Shown in pieces: positions 51,516 to 59,539 of a DNA stretch of 64,000 bases (position 1 is the first letter of the stretch; every line of letters starts with the position of its first letter). The notes under the pieces were generated by a model, which was not told the origin of the DNA, did not search any database, and worked only from the letters and a program-made list of their open reading frames with translations. The DNA is taken from assembly GCA_025456145.1 (NCBI GenBank), contig JALOLD010000018.1, forward strand, positions 1 through 64,000, given 5' to 3'. The position numbers and the translations under genes are program-made. Source of the DNA: Thermoanaerobaculales bacterium (GTDB lineage: Bacteria > Acidobacteriota > Thermoanaerobaculia > Thermoanaerobaculales > Sulfomarinibacteraceae).

Positions 51516-52259
51516 GTCGGTCGGCAGCTCCGAGGGCGAGCCCGCACCCGAACCGGGGGGAGCCGGCCGGCCCGGCGCCGGCAGGCCGCGCGCCTCCCGC
51601 GACCGCCGCTGCCACCCGGTCACGGTCCGCACCGTCTTGATCGCGAGCACGCCGGTCGCGACCAGGCCGAGGGTGCCGACGGCGTCGATCGTGGCGGCGG
51701 CGAGCCAGACCGGGACCTCGGTCCCGAACGAGAAGGCCGCCGACGCCGCCGACACCGTCAGGCTCGCGGCGACCCAACCGCCCCACCACCAGCCGAGGAG
51801 GGCCCCGGCGGACCGGGCGTCGGGCGGTCGGCTCCAGCGCGCGATCTCGCGCAGGCTGAGCAGCGGCACGACGAGGCTGGCGATCGGGATGAACCAGCCG
51901 GCGGTCGCGAACCCGGGGCCGATCTCGGGCCGCTCGCAGCCGAGAAAGGCGAGGTTTCGGATCGCCGCCCGCTGCCAGCGGATGAAGGTCGCGGCGGAGA
52001 CCGCCAGCGCCGCCAGGTAGAGCCAGGCGATGACCATCGTGATGGTGTCGTAGGCGCCGAACCAGGCGTCGGAGGGCGCCGCGACGAGACCGCCGACGGT
52101 GGCGATCCCGACCACGGTCCACAGCACGTCGACCACCAGCCAGTAGACGACGATCATCAGGCAGCCGACGGCGACCCTGGCGCGCCGACCGGGGTCGGCC
52201 CAGGGACCGTAGGCCGGGCCGTCGAGCCGGCGCCGGTCGTCGATGGCGACCGGGCTCAC
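51312..52259 (-). CDS. DUF4328 membrane protein
   Basis: 315 residues from a GTG overlapping the transglutaminase gene stop (GTGA). About six membrane helices. The DUF4328 signature is FIRWQRAAIRNLAFLG, then GFATAGWFIPIASLVVPLLS and LREIARWSRPPDARS, ending at AVGTLGLVATGVLAIKTVRT. After residue 245 comes a Pro/Gly/Ser/Glu-rich tail whose last 68 codons lie antisense to the secreted protein at 50346. Either the tail is real, giving a 204-base convergent overlap, or the true stop has been lost. Function unknown; third gene of an overlapping operon. Confidence 0.75.
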   Translation of the reverse strand: MSPVAIDDRRRLDGPAYGPWADPGRRARVAVGCLMIVVYWLVVDVLWTVVGIATVGGLVAAPSDAWFGAYDTITMVIAWLYLAALAVSAATFIRWQRAAIRNLAFLGCERPEIGPGFATAGWFIPIASLVVPLLSLREIARWSRPPDARSAGALLGWWWGGWVAASLTVSAASAAFSFGTEVPVWLAAATIDAVGTLGLVATGVLAIKTVRTVTGWQRRSREARGLPAPGRPAPPGSGAGSPSELPTDSPGHRENPLGGAPPSREEHHVVHRDGVGRGGAGEHDVVDGWIRDVGPPALEPSQDVDPEADIAEDRG

Positions 52260-54337
52260 AGCAGCCGCCAGCGGACCAGCAGCCAGCCGACGAGGAGGAA
52301 GAGCCCCGCCGCCGCGGCCGCGACGACCGAGACCGCGACGATCGCCGGAAGGGGGTCGCCCGGGTCCTCCTCGGGACCGTCGGTGATCGAGTACGACATG
52401 GCCTCCTGGAGCGCCCGGACCGCCCGGTTGAACTCGGCGATCTCGTCCGCCTCGACCGGCCGGTCGGCGACCGCGATCCGATGCTCGATCCGGAGCGCGC
52501 CCGGGGTGCGCTCCGAGGTCGCCTGGTAGTCGAACCAGGGATCGCCGAGCTCGGCCTCGACGCCCTCGAGCTCCCAGCCCGCGGGGCTGCGGATGGTCAC
52601 GGTCTCGAAGCGGCGGACCCGCCGCGGCAGGTCGAGGGGGGCCCGGCGGTCGGCGAGGTCCTCGGTCTGGAGCAGGCTGCTCATCAGGAGGGGCAGCAGC
52701 TCGAAGGTCGGCGAGCCGTCGACCGGCTCCCACCAGTCCTCGAGGCGGTAGTGCTCGCGGGTGACGACCCGGTTGGTCATCCGGTCGTCGCTGACCTCGA
52801 GCGGCTCGAGGGGGACGACCCTGCCGGAGGAGGTCGAGTAGAAGCTCTGATAGCCGCTCTGGAGCTCCTCGAGGGTCGTGTCGGCGAGGTCGTAGCGTTG
52901 GGAATCGGCCTCGAAGCCGGTGAACTCGGTGACGATCTCGACCATCGGGTCCTCGTCCTCGGAGATCCGGTAGTCATAGCTCGCCCGCACCTCGCCGGGG
53001 TCGGTCTGGTCCGCGGGGATCGCCGCCGGCGCGTTCTCGCCAGCCCGGACGATCAGCCCGAAGCCGTAGTCGGGGATCGCGATGCTCTCCAGGTCTCCCC
53101 CCTGCAGCGAGATGGTCGGGTCGATCCAACGCTGGCGGCCGGCGAGCTCGGCGACCACGACGACGTGGTCGAAGGCGTCGGGCGACGGCTGCCGCGCGGG
53201 CACGAGCGGACCGTTCGTGGAGTCGACCAGGGCCGGCCAGGCGGCGACGCCGAGCTCCTCGAGCAGCGCGACGAGCAGCAGCGCCTTGTCCTTGCAGTCG
53301 CCGAACCGCCTCTCGAGAGTGAGCTCGGGCGGGTGGGGCGCGTGGGAGTTCGGACCGAGGACGATGGCGAAGTAACGCAGCTCGTCCTGGACCCAGCGGA
53401 TCGCGGCGAGCACGGCGCCGGCGGGGTCGTCCGTCTCGGCGGCGAGCTCGGCGGCGCGGCGCCGCACCGCCGCGGTGCTCGACGGCGGCAGCCGGTACAA
53501 CGGCAGCGCCCAGTCGACGACCTCGGACCAGGTGGCGAACTGCGAGACCTGGAGCCACGGGTAGGTCTCCCAGTCGGCCGGGGTGGCGGCCTCCCAGGGA
53601 ACCGCCTCGACGTCGGAGAGCAGCCACTCGTGCTCGACCAGATCGCCGGCCCGGCCGACCCGCGCCTCGGCGTCGGCGCCTCCGAAGGGCCGAACGAAGA
53701 GCGGGGCCTCGGGCCGGCGCAGGATCCGCACCCGGCGAGTCGCCACCGGTGAGGGCCAGGCCATCAGGACGCCGCCGAAGTAGCGGCCGCCGAAGACCGG
53801 GTTGAAGCCCGACAGGCTGTAGGCGACCTCGACCGTGTCGCCGACCCGGACATCTCCGAGCACGACCAGCACCGACAGCGAGCCGTCGTAGATCTGGCGC
53901 GAGAAGTCGCTCTCGCGCTGGGCGATGGTGACCTGGGCGCTGTCGAGCCGGTCGGTCCAGGCGCCCTCGCGGAAGAGCCGGACCCGGTGCAGCTCGAGGG
54001 TCTGGAACCCGGGGTCGAAGGCGATCTCGTGCTCGGCGGCGGTGCCGAGCCCGGCGTGGGTCAGGACCCGGGTGACGATCGACGAGTACTCGGTCGAGCG
54101 GTCGCCGTCGACCAGGATCTGGAAGTCGGCCAGAGGGTAGGCGACCGACGAGCTCGCCGCGCTCGCGGTGTCGACGCGCTCCGCCGGGTCGAAGACCGTG
54201 GCGTCGACCCAGGCCGGCGCCGGCGCCACCCGGACCGCCGGGTGGTCGGGCACGGCGGCCGCCGCCATAGGAACCAGGACGATCGACCCGGCAGCGACGA
54301 GACCGGCGACCACCGTGGCGATGACCCGGCCGGCCAT
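52256..54337 (-). CDS. DUF3857/transglutaminase-like membrane protein
   Basis: 693 residues from the ATG at 54337, which overlaps the upstream stop as TGATG. A signal or anchor helix (ATVVAGLVAAGSIVLVPMAA) precedes a DUF3857 domain (STEYSSIVTRVLTHAGLG; HRVRLFREGAWTDRLDSA; VLGDVRVGDTVEVAYSLSG). The transglutaminase core follows, with Cys in RRFGDCKDKALLL (about 347), His in AFDHVVVVAEL and Asp in RWIDPTISL, a complete triad. A DUF3858-like beta region and a C-terminal membrane helix (AVSVVAAAAAGLFLLVGWLL) end the protein. The catalytic domain is predicted periplasmic. Substrate unknown. Confidence 0.88.
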   Translation of the reverse strand: MAGRVIATVVAGLVAAGSIVLVPMAAAAVPDHPAVRVAPAPAWVDATVFDPAERVDTASAASSSVAYPLADFQILVDGDRSTEYSSIVTRVLTHAGLGTAAEHEIAFDPGFQTLELHRVRLFREGAWTDRLDSAQVTIAQRESDFSRQIYDGSLSVLVVLGDVRVGDTVEVAYSLSGFNPVFGGRYFGGVLMAWPSPVATRRVRILRRPEAPLFVRPFGGADAEARVGRAGDLVEHEWLLSDVEAVPWEAATPADWETYPWLQVSQFATWSEVVDWALPLYRLPPSSTAAVRRRAAELAAETDDPAGAVLAAIRWVQDELRYFAIVLGPNSHAPHPPELTLERRFGDCKDKALLLVALLEELGVAAWPALVDSTNGPLVPARQPSPDAFDHVVVVAELAGRQRWIDPTISLQGGDLESIAIPDYGFGLIVRAGENAPAAIPADQTDPGEVRASYDYRISEDEDPMVEIVTEFTGFEADSQRYDLADTTLEELQSGYQSFYSTSSGRVVPLEPLEVSDDRMTNRVVTREHYRLEDWWEPVDGSPTFELLPLLMSSLLQTEDLADRRAPLDLPRRVRRFETVTIRSPAGWELEGVEAELGDPWFDYQATSERTPGALRIEHRIAVADRPVEADEIAEFNRAVRALQEAMSYSITDGPEEDPGDPLPAIVAVSVVAAAAAGLFLLVGWLLVRWRLL

Positions 54338-55401
54338 CAGTCGACCTGGAGGCCTTCCGGCCACTGGACGAAGACCCCGTTGCGCCAGACCACGTCGCAG
54401 TCGAAGTCGGTGGTCAGGCCGCCGCTCCGGTCACCCGGCAGACCGTCGCGGCCGAGCGAGGCGATCTCGTACCACGAGCCGTCGTCGCCGGTGCGGACCT
54501 CGAAGGGAACCCGCCAGCCGTCGGCGGCGGGAAGCGCGGCGGCGTAGGTCGGGGTCAGAACGGCCTCGAGCTCGGCGAGCGAGGTTGCGGCGACCGGGTA
54601 GTGGCGGTGATCGACCGCATAAGCCTCGGTGGCCAGGGCGATGGTCCGGATGTCGGCGAGGGTCCGCTTCTGGCGGCCTCGGTTGATCGCGTTGACCAGG
54701 TTCGGGATGGCGATGGCGGAGACGATGCCGCACAGGAAAAGCGCGACGAGGAGGCCGACGATGATCGCGACGATCGAAGGCCCCGAGCCCGAGGCGCGGG
54801 CGAGCAGGGCGAGCTCGTGCGGCGCGAGCTCTTCGGGCGAGCGGCCGGAGAACAGCAGCTTGACCTCGGGCCGGAAGAGGTAGACGAGGATCAGGATCGA
54901 GATGATCGTGCCGACCGGGATCCCGAGCAGCCCGACGATCGCCAGCCCGATGGCGAGGGTCCGCCCCCACGGCCTGAGCCGCCACAGCCCGATGGCGCAG
55001 GCCAGGCTGACGCCGCCGAGGACGAGGTAGATCAGCGCCAGCGCCGCTGACATGGTGTCGCCGGACGAAAGGCCGAGGAGCAGCACCGCGATCCCGGCGA
55101 GCAGCGCGAAGGCGCCGCCGATCGCGTCGAGCACCGCGAGGAGGGTGACCAGGGCCGGCCGCCTGACGAGCTCTCCAGGGCTCAAGCCCGCGCCGGTGAA
55201 GGCGCCGCAGCCGGCGCAGAAGCGGGCGTCGGCGGCGACCTCGGCGCCGCACGAGGGGCAGATAGCGACCGCGCCGCCGGGCGCCAGGTCGGGGGCGTCG
55301 AAGGGCTGGTTGCAGGCGGTGCAGAAAAGCCGCGTCCCGGCCCGGTGATCGGGAATCGTCATGACCTGGCCGCAGTGCGGGCAGCCGAGCGAGTGGCTCA
55401 T
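54337..55401 (-). CDS. Zinc-ribbon membrane protein with internal type II pilin-like (GspG-like) domain
   Basis: 354 residues from the ATG at 55401 (AGGAGGGGG site). Two zinc ribbons open the protein (CPHCGQ...CTACNQ; CPSCGA...CAGCGA). A block of four membrane helices follows (LLAGIAVLLLGLSS; IGLAIVGLLGIPVGTII). A further hydrophobic helix (IIVGLLVALFLCGIVSAIAI) runs into PNLVNAINRGRQKRTLADIR, then ALATEAYAVDHRHYPVAATS and a GspG-like C-terminal sheet (GWRVPFEVRTGDDGSWYEIA). The pilin-like region lacks the usual N-terminal prepilin cleavage site because it is internal. First gene of the three-gene operon with the transglutaminase and DUF4328 genes. Confidence 0.8.
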   Translation of the reverse strand: MSHSLGCPHCGQVMTIPDHRAGTRLFCTACNQPFDAPDLAPGGAVAICPSCGAEVAADARFCAGCGAFTGAGLSPGELVRRPALVTLLAVLDAIGGAFALLAGIAVLLLGLSSGDTMSAALALIYLVLGGVSLACAIGLWRLRPWGRTLAIGLAIVGLLGIPVGTIISILILVYLFRPEVKLLFSGRSPEELAPHELALLARASGSGPSIVAIIVGLLVALFLCGIVSAIAIPNLVNAINRGRQKRTLADIRTIALATEAYAVDHRHYPVAATSLAELEAVLTPTYAAALPAADGWRVPFEVRTGDDGSWYEIASLGRDGLPGDRSGGLTTDFDCDVVWRNGVFVQWPEGLQVD

Positions 55402-55505
55402 GGTTCCCCCTCCTGTCCCGTTCGGTCGTCTCAACTATCGCCTGGTTCCCAGGCTAGCACGTACCGCCGACCGGCCGATCCCGCTAGGGTCGTGCCGTCG
55501 TCCGC

Positions 55506-55530
55506 TACAATGCCGCCTCCCGAGGAGGCG
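55506..55530 (+). promoter_or_regulatory. -10 element and Shine-Dalgarno hairpin of C45-like gene
   Basis: TACAAT (55506-55511) is a likely -10. CGCCTCC (55514-55520) and GGAGGCG (55524-55530) form a perfect seven-base stem with a three-base loop; the right arm contains the Shine-Dalgarno two bases before the ATG at 55533. A transcript starting from this -10 (near 55518) would lack most of the left arm; a longer transcript from upstream would have its ribosome site masked. Confidence 0.45.
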
Positions 55531-55532
55531 CC

Positions 55533-58500
55533 ATGCGTCCGTTCCTTTGTCTCGCCACCCTGTCGGTCGCCCTCGCCGCGGTCCCGGCCGCCGCCGATAT
55601 CGCGATCCCGCTGGTCAACCCGGGCTTCGAGAGGGTCGAGCCCGACGGCTCGGTGGTCGGCTGGACCCGGCTCGACCGGTCGACCGGCGGGGCGGCGGTG
55701 GCGCCGACCACCGAGCACGCCCGCGAGGGCGTCGGCAGCCTCAGGCTCGCGGTCGCCGGCCACGGCTCGGTGGCCGCCGAGTCGGCGCCGATCCGGCTCG
55801 AGGTCGGCAGGCTCTACCGTCTGAGCGGCTGGATCCGCACCGAGGGGGCGGTCTCGGACCCGACGACCAGGTACCCGACCGCGGTCCCGGCGGTGCTCCG
55901 GATGGCGTCCTTTCCGTTCACCAACCACTCGCCGGCGGTCGGCGGCGACTCGGACTGGCTCCGGGTCGAGACCCTGTTCTTCGCCACCCGGAAGGAGGAC
56001 CGGGTCCGGCTCCACCTCGGCCACAACGGGTCGGCGCGGGGCAGCGCCTGGTTTGACGACATCCTCCTCGAGGCGGTCGACGACATCACCGAGGCGATCC
56101 CCCTCGAGACCGTGCGCTGGTCGGGCAAGGGCTTCCGCTATCACGACCGCGGCTGGATCGTCGTCCACATCGAGGGCTCACCCTACGAGCGCGGCTTCCA
56201 GCTCGGCGAGCTGGTCGCCGACGAGATCGCCGAGTACATCCGCAAGCTCGGCGTCCTGTCCGACGAGGACGACCCCGAGGCCGGGTGGAAGAGGCTGCGC
56301 TTCGAGTGCGACGCGCTCTTTTTGCGCAGCTACGACGAGGAGTACCTGCGCGAGATGAAGGGCATCGCCGACGGCGCCGCGGCGGCGGGCGCCGAGGCCT
56401 GGGGCCGTGAGATCGACCTGGTCGACATCGTCACCGTCAACTCGGTGGTCGACCTCGGCCAGCTCGAGGACGCGATCGAGATCACCCCGCACGCGCTGAC
56501 CGGCGAGGCCTTCGCCGCCCCCGCCGAGGAGCTCGAGATCGCCCCGGAGAAGCACAGCTGCTCGGCCTTCGCGGCGACCGGGCCGGCGACCCGCGACGGC
56601 GGCGTGGTCTTCGGTCAGATCTTCATGTGGGGCGGCTACACCGGCGTTCACTGGAACGTCATCGTCGACGTCCTCCCGACCGACGGTCACCGGCTCGTCT
56701 ACCAGACGTTTCCCGGCGGCATTCACTCGGGGGCCGACTTCTACATCAACTCGGCGGGGATCGTCATCGGCGAGACCACGGTGGCCCAGACCCCGTGGGC
56801 GCCCGACTCGACGCCCCAGTCCAACCGGATCCGCAAGGCCGCCCAGTACGCCTCGTCGATCGACGATGTCGAGCGCATCCTGTGGGAGGGCAACAACGGG
56901 ATGTACACCAACGACTGGCCGATCGCCGACGTCAAGACCGGCGAGGTCGCGATCCTGCTGCTCGGCACCCACGCCAAGAAGCTGTGGCGGACCGGCGAGG
57001 ACATGGCGCCCTTCGGCACGCCGGGCTTCCTGTGGGCCAACAACAACAACCGCGACGACGAGGTCCGCAAGGAGTACCTGGCCCAGCCCGACGACCGGCC
57101 CTTCGACCTGATGTTCTCGCCCTGGAACCGCGACATCGCCTTCAACGAGTTCTACCGCGAGCACGCGGGCGCCATCGACGTGACCGCCGCGGTCGAGCTC
57201 TGGGCGAGCTCGCCGGTCAACCGGGCGCACGCCTGCGACGGCAAGATCACGACCGGCGAGATGGCCGAGCAATTGGTCTTTCTCGCCCACCACGGCAAGG
57301 TGACCCTGCGCGAGAAGTTCCCGACCAAGGGCTGGCGCTATCTCCCCGACCTGCCCGGCGCCGAGCCCCACCTGTCGCTCGGCTACGCGACGATCAGCCC
57401 GGTCTTCGTCAACGAGCGGCTGCAGGCCCTGCGGCCCTCCGCCGCCGCCGAGCCGGGCGCCGAGCCGGCGGCCGAACCGGCCGACGAGCCGGAGCTCGTC
57501 CTCGGCGGGCTCGAGGCCGAGCTCTCGATCGACCGCGACCGGCTCTGGCGGCGCACCGTGCTCCCGGCCTCGCCGGCCGAGAGCTGGTTCGTCAGCGCCT
57601 CGGCCGCCTACTGGCAGCTCCTCGACGGCCTCGACCACGACGACCCCGTGGCGGCCGCCGAGGAGCTCGGCGACGCCCTGGCCGGGCTGTCGCTGCGCTA
57701 CCTCTACACCGTGTCGCGCGAGGAGGACCTGCCGGCCTCGGCGGCCCACCGGGCCTACGACCGTTATGCGCCCTACCTGGTGCCTCGGATCAAGGGGACC
57801 TTCGCCCTCCACCAGCTCCGGCTGCGCCTCGGCAACGAGCGCTTCCTCGAGGTGATGCGGACGGTCCACGAGCGCTATGCCGAGCGCCCGATGTCGAGCG
57901 CCGACTTCATCGCGGTGGCCGAGGAGGTGGCCGGAGAGGACCTCGCGGGGGCGATCCGGCCGTGGCTCGACCGGGAGGGGCTGCCGGTGCTCCGACCGTC
58001 GTTCGAGGTCCGACCGAAGAAGGACCGCTTCCAGCTCGTCGTGACCGTAGACCAGGACGACCCGCCCTACGAGCTGGTCACCCACCTCGAGGTCACGGTC
58101 GGCGGCGAGCGGCGGCTCGAGCGGCTCGAGCTCGCGGGCGACACCGAGGTCGCCCTGGTCTACGACGAGCGGCCGACCCGGGTGGTCTTCAACGTCCTCG
58201 ACGACATCCCGGTCCCCCGCGAGAGCTTCTACACCTGGTCGAACTTCATCGACGACTTCCACTCGACCCTCATCGTCTACGGCACCGCGCGCCAGATCGA
58301 GGCCAACCACACCATGGCGCGGCGCTGGCAGGAGCTGGTCGCCGACACCTATGTCGAGATCCTGCCGCCGCTCGTCAAGGACGCCGAGATCGACGGGCCG
58401 GCGGCCGCCAGCCACGACCTGATGGTTCTCGGTACGACCGGCGACAACTATCTCTTCGGCCACCTCGGTGCGGCGGGGATCGAGATCGGGCCCGGCTGGT

Positions 58501-58736
58501 TCCGCTTCCGGGACAGGACCCGGGCCGACCCGGAGGACGGGCTGTTCGCGGTCGTCCCCAACCCGTTCAACCCGTCCAGGGTGCTCTACCTGATCGCCGC
58601 CAACTCGGCGATGCAGCTCCACCGGATGACCTCGACCTACCACCGCGAGATCCCGTCGTGGGCGGTGTTCGAAGGGGCCGCGATCGTCGAGCAGGGGAGC
58701 TTCGAGCCGGCGGGCTTCGTCGTCGAGCTCGACTGA
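55533..58736 (+). CDS. Large secreted C45 (acyl-CoA:6-APA acyltransferase)-like protein with M1-peptidase-like C-terminal region
   Basis: 1067 residues with a signal peptide (FLCLATLSVALAAVPAAA). Residues about 22-175 resemble a carbohydrate-binding or jelly-roll module (IPLVNPGFERVEPDGSVVGW; WFDDILLEAVDD). Residues about 205-610 resemble a C45/phospholipase-B-like NTN hydrolase: GSPYERGFQLGELVADEI, then the autoprocessing Cys in EKHSCSAFAATGPATRDGG (about 342), and FYINSAGIVIGETTVAQTP. A Glu/Ala/Pro linker leads to a region like the C-terminal part of M1 aminopeptidases (FALHQLRLRLGNERFLEVMR; FEVRPKKDRFQLVVTV; FNVLDDIPVPRESFY) without a zinc HExxH motif. Likely substrates are amide-linked acyl groups or lipids outside the inner membrane. 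Confidence 0.75.
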   Translation: MRPFLCLATLSVALAAVPAAADIAIPLVNPGFERVEPDGSVVGWTRLDRSTGGAAVAPTTEHAREGVGSLRLAVAGHGSVAAESAPIRLEVGRLYRLSGWIRTEGAVSDPTTRYPTAVPAVLRMASFPFTNHSPAVGGDSDWLRVETLFFATRKEDRVRLHLGHNGSARGSAWFDDILLEAVDDITEAIPLETVRWSGKGFRYHDRGWIVVHIEGSPYERGFQLGELVADEIAEYIRKLGVLSDEDDPEAGWKRLRFECDALFLRSYDEEYLREMKGIADGAAAAGAEAWGREIDLVDIVTVNSVVDLGQLEDAIEITPHALTGEAFAAPAEELEIAPEKHSCSAFAATGPATRDGGVVFGQIFMWGGYTGVHWNVIVDVLPTDGHRLVYQTFPGGIHSGADFYINSAGIVIGETTVAQTPWAPDSTPQSNRIRKAAQYASSIDDVERILWEGNNGMYTNDWPIADVKTGEVAILLLGTHAKKLWRTGEDMAPFGTPGFLWANNNNRDDEVRKEYLAQPDDRPFDLMFSPWNRDIAFNEFYREHAGAIDVTAAVELWASSPVNRAHACDGKITTGEMAEQLVFLAHHGKVTLREKFPTKGWRYLPDLPGAEPHLSLGYATISPVFVNERLQALRPSAAAEPGAEPAAEPADEPELVLGGLEAELSIDRDRLWRRTVLPASPAESWFVSASAAYWQLLDGLDHDDPVAAAEELGDALAGLSLRYLYTVSREEDLPASAAHRAYDRYAPYLVPRIKGTFALHQLRLRLGNERFLEVMRTVHERYAERPMSSADFIAVAEEVAGEDLAGAIRPWLDREGLPVLRPSFEVRPKKDRFQLVVTVDQDDPPYELVTHLEVTVGGERRLERLELAGDTEVALVYDERPTRVVFNVLDDIPVPRESFYTWSNFIDDFHSTLIVYGTARQIEANHTMARRWQELVADTYVEILPPLVKDAEIDGPAAASHDLMVLGTTGDNYLFGHLGAAGIEIGPGWFRFRDRTRADPEDGLFAVVPNPFNPSRVLYLIAANSAMQLHRMTSTYHREIPSWAVFEGAAIVEQGSFEPAGFVVELD

Positions 58737-58761
58737 GCGGCCGGCCCCGGCCGGGGTGCGG

Positions 58762-59433
58762 TCAGGACACGAGGCGGATCCGCACGACGTGGGTGCGGTC
58801 GACCCAGAACGACGCCTCGCCGCCCCCGAGGCCGTGGAGCACCCGGGCGCGGTCGCCGTCGACCCCCTCGAGGGCAGCGGTGATCACGGTGCCGTTGTCG
58901 AGCTCGAGGACGACCGTCCGGCCGACATGCGCCGCAAGCTCGTCCCAGCTCAGGTCGTTGCGGCCGGGTCGACCGTCGATCGGGGTCGGCGAGGGGACCA
59001 GGCTCTCCCAGCTTGAGTGGGCGTCGCGCTCGATCTCCCGCACCACCGCCTCCCACGACGGGTGGGTCGGCTCGGCGGTCGGGCGCGGGGGCGGGAGCAG
59101 CGGCTCGGACCTCTCGATCTCGGCATCCGGCCGGGCGACGAGCCCGCCACCCCGGTCGGCAAGGCCGGGGAGCCGTACCCCGGTCCCGACCGCGGCCACC
59201 GCCGCGCCGCACGCCGAAAGGACGACGCCCACGCCCCAGAGGATGAACGGTCGCTTGACCCGAGGCCAGTGGAGGACGGCGAGGGCGACGATCGGGATCC
59301 AGGTCCAGCCGAGGAGCAGGACCGCGAGCCCCCAGCCGAGACCGACGCGAAAGGCGAGGACGAGCAGCCAGACCCAGGCGACGAGCCCGACGAGGCCACC
59401 GGCGACCAGCAGCAGGAGGGCCACCAGCTCCAT
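58762..59433 (-). CDS. Hypothetical membrane protein with C-terminal small domain
   Basis: 223 residues. Three membrane helices fill the first 85 residues (LVALLLLVAGGLVGLVAW; VGLGWGLAVLLLGWTWIPIV; FILWGVGVVLSACGAAVAAV). A Pro/Glu-rich cytoplasmic linker follows, then a domain of about 65 residues (WDELAAHVGRTVVLELDNGT; VITAALEGVDGDRARVLHGL; GEASFWVDRTHVVRIRL) that looks like a small beta barrel, similar in pattern to SH3/Sm-like folds. Family not recognised. It converges on the C45-like gene 25 bases away. Confidence 0.65.
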   Translation of the reverse strand: MELVALLLLVAGGLVGLVAWVWLLVLAFRVGLGWGLAVLLLGWTWIPIVALAVLHWPRVKRPFILWGVGVVLSACGAAVAAVGTGVRLPGLADRGGGLVARPDAEIERSEPLLPPPRPTAEPTHPSWEAVVREIERDAHSSWESLVPSPTPIDGRPGRNDLSWDELAAHVGRTVVLELDNGTVITAALEGVDGDRARVLHGLGGGEASFWVDRTHVVRIRLVS

Positions 59434-59527
59434 CCTCGCCTCAGCCGGGGCCCGGGGTGGGGATCTGTCGGCGCATCACTTCCCCTCGAGAGTACACCAC
59501 GCCGAAACCTTTTCGGGTCGGGGCCGG

Positions 59528-59533
59528 TATGCT
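59528..59533 (+). promoter_or_regulatory. -10 element (TATGCT) of BNR propeller gene
   Basis: TATGCT-CTGATC-ATG: the predicted transcription start is the A of the ATG at 59540. No Shine-Dalgarno is present. Confidence 0.55.
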
Positions 59534-59539
59534 CTGATC

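Noticed and set aside
58745-58756. CCCCGGCCGGGG palindrome between convergent genes as terminator
   Set aside because: Once a loop is allowed only four base pairs remain, and there is no T-run.
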